Below, in pieces: positions 11,451 through 22,408 of a stretch of DNA of 64,000 nucleotides; positions within the stretch are counted from its first letter, which is position 1, and each line of letters opens with the position of its first letter. Below the pieces are notes generated by a model. The model did not search any database. It was given only the letters and a program-made list of their open reading frames with translations, and was not told the origin of the DNA. The stretch spans positions 14,426,702 to 14,490,701 of the forward strand of contig NC_088206.1 of assembly GCF_037126465.1 (NCBI RefSeq), read 5' to 3'. The stretch comes from Ornithodoros turicata. Lineage: Eukaryota; Arthropoda; Arachnida; Ixodida; Argasidae. The translations under genes were made by a program, and so were the position numbers.

Positions 11451-12653
11451 AAAGTGCGCATAATATGTCAGCTCAGACCACTTCATCTATTTAATCTGTC
11501 GATTTTTAATTGAAAACCTGAAAAGGAAGCGTCTTCGATGTCAAATATTAAAAAATAAAAAAATACGAGATTGTTTAATTCTATAACGCTGTTCGCTCGA
11601 GCCTGCACTAAAATTGTTAGGCGACTTTGAGCTGCGAAAGCTTTCAACGCAACGTTTCCTTTCCTATTCTATTCAACGCAAATGTCACACGGTAAAGACA
11701 GTTCTTCAGATAGTTCTTCCACATCTCCGTTGAAAGGGCTAGGTACGTTTTATTGTTTGCATGTGCAATTATCCCCAACATCCCGGAGCGCAGACACCCC
11801 GTGTTATATACGTAATAAGGTCTATTGTGTCATGTGCGTTTCAGAAATCCTTTTTTATAAACCACTTTGAACTATCATGCTTGTGCTTCTCGATGCAAAG
11901 TTCACAGCCATCAACTTGTCTCGCATCAATAGCACTTTCCATCATAGGTTACAACATATCAATTATACGCTTTTCTATGGAAAATGACTGAACTTTATGC
12001 GATGGCTTTGGAAATAGTGTAATTAGCCACAATCACCGGAACGACTCACATCGATCTTCGGATACAAAACGGTAATCTAACAGTAACAGCTGTCATGTTA
12101 AAAGTTCACAGTGTATGTGCGTCTCGGGGGCGGAACCCTGTATGCTGAAACATCTGGTCTGCAGTGCCATATTCCAGCATATAGCGCAGCGAGGATCGAC
12201 GGTGGCCTGTTGGTGAGTGCGCTACTATTTGGACTTGGCTCTACACTTTAAAAACAGAGAGAGAGGGGGGGGGGGGAGTTGAGGCCGAAATTGCTGGCCG
12301 TTATTGGCCGCGGTCGAGTGCGCATCGTCACGACTATAGAAAAAAAAAAAAGAAAGGAAGAAGATAGTTTAAGGGCTCAAGGTGAGGTATGGGCAGGACG
12401 AACGGCACTGATAAGATTGAAGTGCACTAGATGAGAGGTGCACTAGAGGGATCTTCGCACGAGGCCCGTTTTCTGGAGAAAACGGACGAAGGTGGTGGTG
12501 CTGGTGAAAGGGCCCGGACGAGGGGGGGGGGGGGGGAGGGGGATCGAAGTAGCTTGGCGTTGGTGGTCGCACTCAAGCGGGCATCGTCGCGACTATAGTA
12601 AAAAAAAAAAAAGGTGGGGGAGAAGAGAGTTGACGATTTCAAAGTGAGGCATA
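11451..12653. other. No gene seen; SINE-tail fragments and homopurine runs
   Basis: Two copies of a 'gcatcgtcgcgactatag' plus poly-A motif (about 12290-12350 and 12560-12612) are SINE-tail scraps. G-runs occur at 12265-12276 and 12520-12536. No coding signal. Confidence 0.4.
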
Positions 12654-12903
12654 CACTCTTAAAACTGAACTTCTACGCATAGCACGCTCGTATAGCCAAC
12701 CATCATCTCGAATGATATCGTTATCTGCCCTGATTTGTTGAAAACGGGAGGCGTACGCCTTTTTGTGACACTTATGCTGTTCATAATTGTCACAGAAAAG
12801 GCGTACGCCTCCCGTTTTGAACAAATCAGGGCAGATAACGATATCATTCGAGATGATGGTTGGCTACGAGCGTGCTATGCGGTGAAGTTCATTTTTAAGA
12901 GTG
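12654..12903. mobile_element. Foldback MITE, intact copy (250 bp)
   Basis: Complete CACTCTTAAAAC ... TTTTTAAGAGTG inverted structure with TA immediately outside each end. The arms are nearly identical in reverse complement, including 'atgatatcgttatctgccct'. It is non-coding. Confidence 0.92.
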
Positions 12904-13151
12904 TAGGCAGGATGAACGATACTGATGGGACGGACGTGCACTGTAGATAGGTGCACTATAGAGTGGTCTTTCCGCGAGGCCTGTTTCTTGAAGAAACCGC
13001 GCGAGGTTGTGAGTTTTTGTAAGACGTTCTGCATAAGAACCTTCGGGGAAGAGGACGTCCGTCAGTATGCCAGGCCTGAAGCAAGGAAGATGAGCTTCCC
13101 GCATAGTATGGTATGCGCGGCATTCTATCAGGATGTGTTCGATAGGCTCGG

Positions 13152-13380
13152 ACGAATTTCACCGTATAGCACGCCGCGCGCCACTCTTTGCAACGAATGC
13201 GAGGAACATCGCTCCTGATAGAAGAGAGAGAGGGGGGTACGCCTTTTTGTGTCAATTACTATGTATTCAAATTGACACAAAAAAAGGCGTACTCCCCCAG
13301 TCTCTCTCTCTCTCTCTCTTCACGTGGCAATGGTTGGCGCCCAGCGTGCTATGCCATGAAGTTATGTTTTTTTAGTATAC
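13152..13380. mobile_element. Foldback MITE, 'TATCGC' subfamily, partial ends
   Basis: Subterminal 'cgtatagcacgccgcgcgcc', a core with 'gtacgcctttttgtgtcaat' and its inverse, CT/GA dinucleotide expansions in both arms (around 13222-13236 and 13301-13320), and right block 'ggttggcgcccagcgtgcta'. The extreme termini are worn. Confidence 0.75.
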
Positions 13381-13418
13381 TAGATCAAAATGGCGTAGAT
13401 GCAGGTAAGCTGAACGTG

Positions 13419-13517
13419 CCTATGAGTAATGGGCGGAAGACGGAAGTCTTTGTGTTCTTCGTGTGCCACAACAGGCGCTTTCTGATGCGTCTTCTGTCTT
13501 CCGCCCATTGCTCAGGC
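13419..13517. repeat. Short hairpin element with 'AATGGGCGGAAGAC' arms
   Basis: The left arm 'gtaatgggcggaagacggaa' pairs with the right arm 'cttctgtcttccgcccattg'. Arms are about 25 bp around a loop near 45 bp. Not related to the surrounding MITEs. Confidence 0.7.
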
Positions 13518-13540
13518 TCCTTCAGTATGGGCTGTGTACT

Positions 13541-14066
13541 GCAGTCTTAAGACAAAGCTTCACCACACAGCACGCTGAAGGCCGACCATTGCACAGAGTG
13601 TATCACTCTTGATTTATGAAAAGCTCGGGGCGTATGCCCTTTTGTGACAATTGACATTTCTGCATAAGTGTCGCAAAAAGGCGTACGCCTCCTGTTTGCA
13701 AAAAAAATCAGGGGAGAGGACGATGTCATTCGGGATAATGGTTCACTCTAAAAACTGAACTTCACCGCGTAGCACGCTGTGCGCCAACCATTGCCACGAA
13801 TGATAGGGTTATCGCTTCCGATTCGAAGAGAGAGGGATGCGTCCGCCTTTTTGTGTCAATTATCATATATCCAAACTGACACAAAAAGGCGTACGCCCCC
13901 ATCTCTCTTCGGATCAGAAGCGATAACCCTATCCTTCGTGTGGCAATGGTTGGCGCAGAGCGTACTATGCGGTGAAGCTATGAGCGTACTATGAGCGTAT
14001 ACTATGCGGTATTTAGAGTGTTGGCTAGAAGCGTGCTATGTCCTGAAGTTCATTTTTAAGAGTGTG
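13541..14066. mobile_element. Nested pair: foldback MITE interrupted by another MITE
   Basis: An older copy runs 13541-13743 (cttaagacaaagcttcacc ... gataatggtt) and resumes at about 14019-14066 (ggctagaagcgtgctatgtc ... tttttaagagtg). Between them sits a younger copy of the other subfamily (13744-14018, cactctaaaaactg ... atttagagtg), with 'tt' on both sides, giving the relative order of insertion. The younger copy's right end carries a small internal duplication of 'tgagcgtactatg'. Confidence 0.85.
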
Positions 14067-14152
14067 GGGTTTCCAGTGGAACACCCGCCGGATGCCGGAA
14101 TATGTTAAAAAAATCCGGGCATGCAAACCGTATTCCGAATATATTGGTACTA

Positions 14153-14506
14153 CTAATGGAAGGTGTGGCGGAAAGGGCTGTCTAAAAATGAAAGAAAAGG
14201 GGAAATACCACTCGGATTCCCCGTTCTGAGAACATAGCTCCTGCCCTCGTCAGTTAAAAGCGGCATCTCTGCTTTGGGCGACCTGACACCGATATCGGAA
14301 ACCGGTGGTTCATCCTTATTCGGCGCGACAGCCTGCAGAACGACAACTAGTGACATCTTGCTTTCCATTCTAGCTGTGTCCATTTCTGCTTCATTACTCA
14401 AACCCCTGCTTCGACTGGTCTGCTCAGTTTCCTCTGCTAACCTGTTGAAAGTTGCGGTAGTGGTCACAGTTCGAGTGTTTTGAGTTGTTTTTGAGTCCAA
14501 ATATTT
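14153..14506 (-). CDS. Candidate orphan terminal coding exon, unknown protein
   Basis: On the minus strand a pyrimidine run of about 13 bases followed by CAG gives an excellent 3' splice site just before position 14506. From there the frame is open for 117 codons to a TAG at 14153. The translation starts KYLDSKTTQNTRTVTTTATF and is hydrophilic, rich in Ser, Thr and Glu, with two Lys/Arg-poor acidic stretches and no hydrophobic segment. I do not recognise a domain. It could be the cytoplasmic or linker tail of a larger protein, an exon of an unannotated gene, or a decayed transposon ORF. No partner exon was found within the window, and MITEs sit directly downstream. Confidence 0.3.
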   Translation of the reverse strand, partial: KYLDSKTTQNTRTVTTTATFNRLAEETEQTSRSRGLSNEAEMDTARMESKMSLVVVLQAVAPNKDEPPVSDIGVRSPKAEMPLLTDEGRSYVLRTGNPSGISPFLSFLDSPFRHTFH

Positions 14507-14683
14507 CTGAAAAAAAAAATTGATTTTTCGAAATGGGATAGAATGCGGATAAACATCCCCCGAGTTTCCGAAAAAATAAACGCAGAAAAACTCGAACCTC
14601 ATGTACGACGCTTTGACCGATGTGTAGTACAGGTAACGGTGTAAGTCCAGGACCGCTCACTGGCGTGCTTTATTACTGTTTAT

Positions 14684-15306
14684 CAGACTTGTACACATTA
14701 CTAAAAAAAGTAATTGATTACCGTTACCGTTACCTTCTACGAAAAAGTAATTTTTTACCGTTACAAATTACTTGCCGGAAAAAGTAATGAAGTAACGCCT
14801 TGAAAAGTAACGCGTTACTTTGCCAATTACTTTCGATAGCTGAGGCCACGGCGACAAGTCATTGCAGATCGTCGACATGGTTGTGATATCGACAGTATTC
14901 CGCACAAGACTGACAGGGGCTCATGGTCACAAGAGTGGCACTAGGTTATCGGGGTCGAGAGTTCTGTAAAAAATGTGTCGAGAGGTTGAGAGTTTTGAGA
15001 GTTCTGTGAGAGAAAAGTCCTAGAGATAAGACAGGTGCCTTGCACCGAACTTGCAGAGGGCAGTTGGTTTTGTCTTCTCGCGGCGGTGAATCATCCCATA
15101 TATGTGTGTGTGTGCGTCGTCCCGAACAATGTGCATTCTTTGGTTTCCAAGTAATCGATTACTTGGTAATTGATTACTGAAAATCGTAATTGAATTACTC
15201 AAAAAATTACTGAGCCCCAAAAGTAATCGATTACGTTACAAATTACTCAAAAAAATAATTGATTATTAGTAACGCAATTACCCGTTACCCGTTACGTACA
15301 AGTCTG
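14684..15306. mobile_element. Non-autonomous hAT-like element, 623 bp
   Basis: The ends are CAGACTTGTAC and its exact inverse GTACAAGTCTG. They are flanked by a perfect 8-bp duplication, CTGTTTAT, at 14676-14683 and 15307-15314. An 8-bp duplication with CA-type termini is characteristic of the hAT superfamily. Subterminal regions on both sides are packed with 'agtaattgattac' and 'gttac' words in inverted orientation, the usual subterminal transposase-binding layout. The centre (about 14850-15145) has no transposase ORF, so it must be mobilised in trans. Confidence 0.88.
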
Positions 15307-15762
15307 CTGTTTATGCACTAGTATTTCGAAGGGCGACAATATGTCATTCGAGATGGTTGGGCTAACGGTGAAGTTACGGCGGTTCCGTTGACGACCCTAA
15401 GTTTGATTATTATAGGGTAGTAGTCACCAAAATGACTAAAACCACTCCTTAAACACCTTAAACAGCTCTGGCGCATCGGGTTAGAAGAAATAAACGCCAT
15501 TTTATAGTTTTACGCGATGTACTATTTAGAAATTTAAAAAAAAAATGGTGTGAGCTGTCAAAAAGAAAAAGAAAAATTCAGTGAGGACATGATACGCGTG
15601 TTTCTGGAGGTCTGTGCAGCTGAGGAGTATTTCCAAGAATATTTCTTCACAAGTGGCTTCACCCCTGCTTTCCAGAGGGATATGAAAGGTCGGGAATTAT
15701 TCGGATTCCTGAAAGTCAGTTTCACAAGGAAATTGACATGTGCATGAAATCCACGTAAAGGC

Positions 15763-16178
15763 CAAGACTTTCTCTCTCAAGGTCAATCAGCAACGACATC
15801 AAAATGGCAAAAGGCGGCTCAAAATGATTTTGCGTGCTTAGTGCTGTACACTGGTTAAAACAGAACTTCACCACATTGCACGCTCATAGCCAACCATCAT
15901 TCCGGATGATATCATTCTGTGTATCGATTTGTTGAAAATGGGAGGAGGCGCCTATCTGGGACACATTATCTTGTCCCAGGTAGGCGCCTCCCCCCTGTTT
16001 TCATCAAAACAGGACACACAATATTATTCGGAATGATGGCTGGCTACGAGTGTGCTATGTAGTGAAATTATGTTTTAACAGTGTGCAGCACTAAGCACGC
16101 AAAATCATTTTGAGCCGCCTTTTGCCATTTTAATATCGTTGCTGATTGACCTTTGAGCGTGAAAGTTTTCATCTGTTA
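15763..16178. mobile_element. Extended palindrome built around a foldback MITE
   Basis: The family's usual terminal and core blocks lie at about 15857-16085. The inverted symmetry continues outward another 90 bp or so: 'caaaatggcaaaaggcggct' on the left mirrors 'gagccgccttttgccatttt' on the right, and 'ctcaaggtcaatcagcaacg' mirrors 'gttgctgattgacctttgag'. The core is 'gcgcctatctgggacac'/'gtcccaggtaggcgcc', differing from the standard 'ggcgtacgcc'. It is either a longer founding subfamily or a local inverted duplication. Confidence 0.85.
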
Positions 16179-16199
16179 TCACACCATTTCATCTCATCC

Positions 16200-16285
16200 T
16201 GGCTACAGTCGTGACGCAGCCCACATAAGTGAGGCCAACAACGGCAAGCCGGTCATTCGTCACCGCCACCACCACCCGTTTTAAC
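16200..16285 (+). repeat. SINE tail fragment
   Basis: 'agtcgtgacgcagcccacat', 'gtgaggccaacaacggcaag' and 'caccgccaccaccaccc' match the distal body of the SINE copies at 28885-29107 and 5868-6002. Confidence 0.5.
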
Positions 16286-16499
16286 ACTGTACATTAAATG
16301 TCACACGCACAAGGATAAATTGACGCTAGGACCTTTTACGATTACGTTACGTTATATTATTTTATTACATTATTTTACATCGCAACATGTAGGGACATTT
16401 TGCAAATTGATCTACAACTTGGGTTGGACTCGGTTGAGAGAAAATAGCGACATGTTTACCATGTGGCAAAATATTATTTGATTGGATTGGATATACTAC

Positions 16500-16895
16500 A
16501 TTCTTAAAAATGAGGGGGGGGGGGGTGTTAATGGCAGGATAGGCTCGCCGTTATTGGCCACACAGAAGTAGGCGTCGTCACGACTGTAGCCAAAAAAAAA
16601 AAGAGAAAGCAAAAGAACGCCAAGCAAATCAAAACACAAAGGAAGGAAGGACGGACGGACGGATGGAGGATAGAGGAGGTTGAAGGATGGGGATGCGGTG
16701 AACTTCACCACATAGCACTCTCCTAGCCAACCATCGTCCCGAGTGACATCGTTCCCTCCCCTGGTTTGATGGAAACGAGAGGCGCACGCCTTTTTGTGAC
16801 ACTTATGCGGAAATGTTAATTGCCGGTGTTAATTGTACGTTGTGGCGTGAGTCTTTGTTGCCCTCACAGCTGTGGGTAGCGTCACGAGTGTAGTT
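16500..16895. repeat. MITE/SINE composite scraps
   Basis: A family terminus (ttcttaaaaatgag) runs into a G-tract, then a SINE-tail scrap (gttattggccacacagaagt ... gtcacgactgtag plus poly-A), then the left half of a foldback MITE from 16694 to about 16812, then another SINE-like scrap to 16895. The same terminus plus G-tract plus SINE-tail arrangement recurs at 21026-21130, so it is a composite repeat rather than a coincidence. Confidence 0.6.
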
Positions 16896-17448
16896 ACACT
16901 CCAGAAACAGATCTTCACCGCATAACACGCTAAGAACATTTCCTGATGGGTTGATAATAGGAGGCGTACGCCTTTTTGGGACAATTTGGCTACGCGTTAA
17001 TTGCCACAAAAATGGTCTCGTACGACACGCTTTCTCCTGAAATCAAAAGAGATAATTGTGACGCAATGTTGTGCACAGCGACTTTGTTTTTTGTTTTCAG
17101 GGGTGTCGTTTTTTGTTGCAATTATCATATACTATATCCAAACTGATACAAAAAGGCGTACGCCCCCCCCCCCTCTCTCTCTCTCTCTTCGAATCAGAAG
17201 AAATAACCCTGTCATTCGTGGCAACAGTGGGCGCACAGCGTGCTATGCGGTGAGGTTCTCATTTTTGAAATGTAACAAGGGCAAAGTGAATGGTGAAGTT
17301 TTGCGGTGAAGCATAACTTCACCGCACGCGTACGCCTAAAAAGGCGTACGCCTCCCGTTTTCAACAAATCAGGGCAGATAACGATATCATTCGACATGAT
17401 GGTTGGCCGAGAGCGTGCTATGCGGTGAAGCTCATTTCTAAGGGTGTG
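16896..17448. repeat. Three partial foldback MITE copies in series
   Basis: A decayed copy spans about 16896-17055, a 'TATCGC' subfamily right half about 17105-17271 (with C-run and CT expansion at 17163-17190), and a right half of the main subfamily about 17330-17448. The last is cut so that the core 'ggcgtacgcc' lies almost next to 'gaagcataacttcaccgca'. The clustering suggests preferred insertion into older copies. Confidence 0.7.
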
Positions 17449-18091
17449 CATTGGGTGGAAAGTTATTCTTCACAATGCACTTTCCCCTATTACAACAGAC
17501 GTGACATCACATAGGTAACACGGGCATAACGTTACCCGACATCCCATACTTAGTAAACACCAGGTGGTGCATCTGGGTCAACATATCCCGCATCACAGCT
17601 GACCACATGATGCTGTTTACTCTCATTTATTTTATTTTTTTGTTGACGTCCAGTGACGGAGTCGTTGCCGTACAAAATAATAAGCTCGTCCATAACGGTG
17701 ACCTCAAAACGTACAATGGCGACCCCTGGTGACCTGCGGTGCCTACTTCTGGTTGAACGCCGTCGCGGGGGTGTTGCAGGAATACTCGACTTCCTTGCCA
17801 ATCTGGGTCAAACCCCCCCTTACAAGTTCAGCTGCGTGCGTTGCCCACGTACACTACGACGAGTTGGCAATAGAATTTGCCCCGCCAAAGGGAAAGTAAA
17901 GGCCGACGACGTGGCCGGTCATTTTCTGCTGTTGAGACGGGAAATAGCGCCGACGCCTTCATTTCGGACAGTAGTCGTTTTCGCGCTCTCCTTATCAAGA
18001 AGCGTTCGCAAGATGTTATTGTCTTGAAGACATGTACTGCGTGAAAGCTTGTGCAGAACCTATCACAGAAAGCAGTTTCTCTTTATATATA
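17449..18091. other. No confident gene
   Basis: A 124-codon plus-strand frame at 17653-18027 and an 83-codon minus-strand frame at 17550-17801 overlap. Neither has a recognisable domain or good splice site. The plus-strand sequence around 17645-17740 is somewhat CpG-rich, so a decayed exon cannot be excluded. Confidence 0.3.
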
Positions 18092-18972
18092 CAGGGTGTC
18101 ACAGAAAACGTGTCATTGAATTATAATAAAAAAACTACACCACCTAGAGTCATGCGGTCAACGGCATTTGTTCTTACTGGGTTTTTGCCACCTCCTCATG
18201 CGAATGTCGTGTAACGTATGTTTAATTATGTAAATTTTTGCGAGCTTAAGTCGGAAATTTGCCTAGTAAAGGTCACTTTTTTACCCCACCAATGTGAAGA
18301 GCGTGTCTAATTTACTAAAATTAATGATAATTGACAGGGATATTCAGGAGCTATCCCATCGGAAAAAATAGCCGAACATCATGCTCTACGGAGGTCGCAC
18401 AGAATAGCGCACGATGAATTTTTCAGCGCAATCTTTGTCAGTCCGACGAAAGGAGGTTGGAAACCCAGCCCACCGCGGCATCGCAGAAAAAGATAACGCA
18501 GACATGGCTTATCAAGTCCGACTTTCGCTGGGATAATGCTTGCCCTCTACCAATTTTAGGAACTGTTAGTTTTTCTACTAGTATCACTCTGTGGGCTGGC
18601 TTTGGAACCTCCTTTCGTCGCACTGAGAGTGATTGCGCTCAAAAAGTCATCGCGCGCTATGGTCCGGTGCTCCGAAAAGCATGATATTCGGCTATTTTTT
18701 CCGATAAGATAGCTCGTGAATATCACTGTCAATTATCATGAATTTGAGTGAATTCGGCACGCTCTTCATATTGGTGGGGTAAAAAAGTGACCTTGCCTTG
18801 GCAAATTTCTGAGTTCAGTTCGGAAATATTTGCATAATTAAACTTGGGGTACATGACATTAACTTTACAAGGTGGCAAAAACCTAATAAGAACAAATGCC
18901 GTTGACCGCATGATTCTAGGTGGCGTAGTTTTTTTTATTATAATTCAATGACATGTTTTCTGGGACACCCTG
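18092..18972. mobile_element. Long mariner-type palindromic element, 881 bp
   Basis: The termini CAGGGTGTCACAGAAAACGT and ACATGTTTTCTGGGACACCC TG face each other and are flanked by TA, typical of Tc1/mariner (IS630) elements. The interior is also palindromic: 'cgtcggactgacaaagattg' side sequences, 'gacgaaaggaggttgg' (18438-18453) against 'ccaacctcc...' equivalents at about 18605-18620, and 'taccccaccaatgtgaagag' against its mirror near 18765-18785. Arms total roughly 380 bp each around a loop of about 110 bp. No transposase is encoded. A transcript would form a long hairpin. Confidence 0.85.
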
Positions 18973-20886
18973 TATATATATATATACATATTGATTGGAC
19001 CTGTAACATTGATGACTTGACATCAATTTTGACATCTCTCTGTTGCCTAATCAGTTAAATGGGAAATTTTCTCATTCATCGTCCACCTCATCTATTTGTT
19101 GCTCTAATAAGTTCGGATCTCTAAAACCGCATAACACCAAGTCGCAACGCCATTACGTTAGAGCCGTTCAATAATTCATTTTTGCGCCGCGCTTTTTTTT
19201 AGCTTCCGAAGTAAGCAGGAAAAAAGCGAAAACTCAAACGCGTCATCTGGCGGATAATTTATGCACCATCGTAAAAATCGTAGCAGCAACATATGTCGCT
19301 TGCGCAACGACCATTCAGGAGAGAGAGAAAAGAGAAAAGGAGGTGAAAGTCAATTTCGTATTAGCCTCTGACCGCGACATTTTTCTGCCTCTATTTCTTT
19401 TCTTTTTTCATTCAGAAAAGAAAAAAAAAAAGAAAAAACATTCGCGCCTACAACCATGGCATCATTCACTCCCACACCCAAACGGAAACGAGATCGAAGA
19501 AACTCTGACCCGCGCGTCACGAGCGACATCATTCATCCACACGTAAATCCGTTACAATATGTTTTTATTGATTTATTTGTTTAGGGAACGGTGCCGCAGA
19601 GACAACTGTTTTGTTGCTTCGCTGTTTTGCTTTCTCCCACCCACCTCCCCGCGCGCGCGCGATTCGGAAAGCGGTTTTTTTTTTTCTTCTCTCTCTCGTC
19701 AAAATACAAACACTTGGAACGACGCAACGTGTTCACGCAACAAAACAGTATGCAAGTTGAAGTGAAAGAAAAAGGAACATACTGAGGGAGAGAGAAAGAA
19801 AAAAATGTTCCGAAAGCCATGGCGTAAAAAACGACGGAAGGGGAGGGGGTCTTCAATGGCAGCTGGCGCGTGATTTTTTTTATTACATTTGTTGTTTGAT
19901 TCTGGTTATAATAATAGGGAAAAAACATATATGCCATGGAATAGACTGGGAGGTCCACCCTTCTCCTCTCTTTTGGGGTGTTGCGGTGGAAAGAGGTATG
20001 GGAATAACAAGAGCGGTGGGAGTCAATATCAACAATCGTATACCGAGGGGCGGCAATTGTGTATCTTTCTTGGTGTCAGTCACTTTTGTATGATTTATAG
20101 TTTTTATTTTTTCATTTTATTTTGCATTGGAAAGATTGCTCTTCGTCAGTAATAATGTTACCCGTGCCGATGGCGATGGAGATGTCCATGGCGATGTTGA
20201 TGTTCTTTTCCGAATCAATTCATTCAATTGACAGTTGTCGGCTTCGTTGTTACCAAGCCAGGCGCTACACCTGAGGAACAGAACGCCACTACATAACCCA
20301 ACCGAGACCATCCACTGCACAGCATGACACTGTAATCAATCAGCCTGTACTCGAAAAGCAGAGCTTCGCCACACATCACGCACAGCACTGCCGCCGTACG
20401 GAATGATATCTGTTCTGGATAAATGACATACGCTATATTACCTACTTATTAGATAACACAGACGCAGATCATCCGATGGACAAGAGCCTCTTCCGAGCGA
20501 CGCAGAAACTATATAAGCAAGACTCAAAAGTCACGACATGACTGGAAACTTGGCTCTTGTGTGTGCTCGAGTTTGCGTATTGCTCATACTCACACTTTTG
20601 TTCATGACAGAGGTCACCTTAGTTGCTGAGAATTTAAACGGCCATTTAGCACTCCTACAACGAAAGCACGCAGACCTTACGCCTTCACCAAACTCTCTAA
20701 TATAGGCACGCGTTCGCTGCTCCCACTTCATATTATAGGTGAGTCAGACTGAGTTTTGAAAGTGTGACTTGTGCAGGATACGGGCAACGGAGATCCAGGG
20801 AAACAGGGGGCGCAAACATTTCAGCTGTACAGTAAAATTGAAATAGCTTTTGAACGAATATGCCTTGCCACGAATGCACGAATGAT
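18973..20886. other. No confident gene
   Basis: Low-complexity purine and pyrimidine tracts (19318-19345, 19380-19440, 19670-19700, 19785-19805) generate several overlapping open frames with no domain. A partial MITE left half is visible at about 20350-20425. Confidence 0.3.
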
Positions 20887-21505
20887 ACTCTTAAAAATGA
20901 ACTAGCATACTCCTAGCCAACCACCTTCCCGAATGACATCGTTCTCGGCCCTGAATTGTTGAAAACGGGTGGAGTGGGGGGTATATAGATCCATCATCAC
21001 CACCACCATCATTTTTAAGAGTGTACACTCTTAAAAATGAGGGGGGGGGGGGTGATGAGTGAATCGGCTCGCTGTTGTTGGCCACACAGAAGTGGACGTC
21101 GTCACGACTATAGCAAAAAAAAAAAAAAAAAACGAAATGAACGAAATGAACTTCACCACATAGCAGGCTCCTAGCCAGCCATCACCCCAGGTGACATCTT
21201 TCTGCCCCCTGATTGGTTCAAAACGGGAGGTGTACGCCCCGCACTTTCCACAAATCAACGAGTGATAGAGGTATCCCTCCGTTCAATAGTTGGCCTTCAG
21301 CGTGCTATGTGGTGAAGCTTTGTTTTAAGAGTGTAGGGTCATCGTTTCTGATTCGAAGACAGAGGGAGGAGTACGCCTTTTTGTGTCAATTTGGATGTAT
21401 GATAATTGACGCAAAAAGGCGTACGCCTCCATTTCTCTCCAAAGCAATTCGCGGCAATGGTTCGAGCAGAGCGTGCTATGCGGTAAAGTTCTGTTTTTAA
21501 AGTGA
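20887..21505. repeat. Cluster of three truncated foldback MITEs
   Basis: A copy at 20887-21023 has lost its core and gained a 'caccaccatcat' scrap. A composite at 21026-21337 has a terminus, a G-tract, a SINE-tail scrap with poly-A, then a nearly complete MITE body ending 'ttttaagagtg'. A right-hand 'TATCGC' subfamily copy occupies 21339-21505. The three abut end to end. Confidence 0.7.
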
Positions 21506-21519
21506 TGGATTTTGTTTAA

Positions 21520-21930
21520 AGGAGCACGAATTGTCCAATCATTGCGGGGGATCGCTTGAGGAGACCAACCGGAGGCCTTTATGTGTTGCTGTCAAGGTAA
21601 CAGAATCTTTCATTCCGCGAGAATAAATTTTTGCACTTCGGTGCCCCTTTAAGAATTCTCTTCTCTATCATGTTGCGCCTTATTCGTTGAGTTATCCCTC
21701 AGGCTGACCTTTCCGAAATAAACGTATATCCACCCCCCCCCCCCGGTTATCCCTCTTATATGCGTTATCCCTCTTCGCGACGTTATATAGGCGTCGTAGT
21801 CATTACTCTTCGTCTGTTGGTGAGAGAAAGACTCACTTTCACTTCGCGGGTTTATTACTTTTTTAAGCGAAGTTTTTTTTAGTGGTTATTTTGAATAACA
21901 CTTCTGCGCTTCTCCTTCTCCAATAGACTT
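21520..21930. repeat. Fragment of a second repeat family ('GGGGGATCGCTTGAGGA')
   Basis: 'tccaatcattgcgggggatc' continuing 'gcttgaggagaccaa', then 'gctgtcaaggtaacagaatc' and 'tttcattccgcga', recurs at about 36055-36100 and 36775-36825. The later locus is split by a SINE, so this is the same dispersed element. A C-run lies at 21734-21744. Confidence 0.55.
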
Positions 21931-22408
21931 TAAGAATGTAATTTCACCTCGTATAGCACTCTGCAGGCCAACCACTGCACAGATGATTTGCGCAAAACCC
22001 GAGGCTTACACCCCTTTGTGAACATAAACGCGTAAGTCTCACAAAAAGGCGTACGTGTCCCGTTTTCAGCAAATCAGGGGACAGGACGATGTCATTCGCG
22101 ATAATGGTTGACTACACTCTTAAAAATGAACTTCACCGCATAGCACGCTCCTAGCCAACCATTATCTCGAATGATATCGTTATCTGTCCTGATTTGTTGA
22201 AAACGGGAGGCGGACGCCTTTTCTGTGACACTTATGCTGTTCATAATTGCCACAGAAAAGGCGTACGCCTCCCGTTTTCAACAAATCAGGGCAGATAACG
22301 ATATCATTCGAGATAATGGTTGGCTAGGAGCGTGATATGCGGTGAAGTTCATTTTTAAGAGTGTATAAGTGCATGTTTTATGGTGAACTTCTGTTTTTAA
22401 GAGTGTAA
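21928..22408. mobile_element. Nested pair of foldback MITEs; inner copy intact (22114-22363)
   Basis: An older copy (21928-22113, resuming 22366-22408 with 'ggtgaacttctgtttttaag') was split by a young full-length copy at 22114-22363. The inner copy has complete CACTCTTAAAAATG termini and TA at both flanks. It is the cleanest family member in the window and a good reference sequence. Confidence 0.9.
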
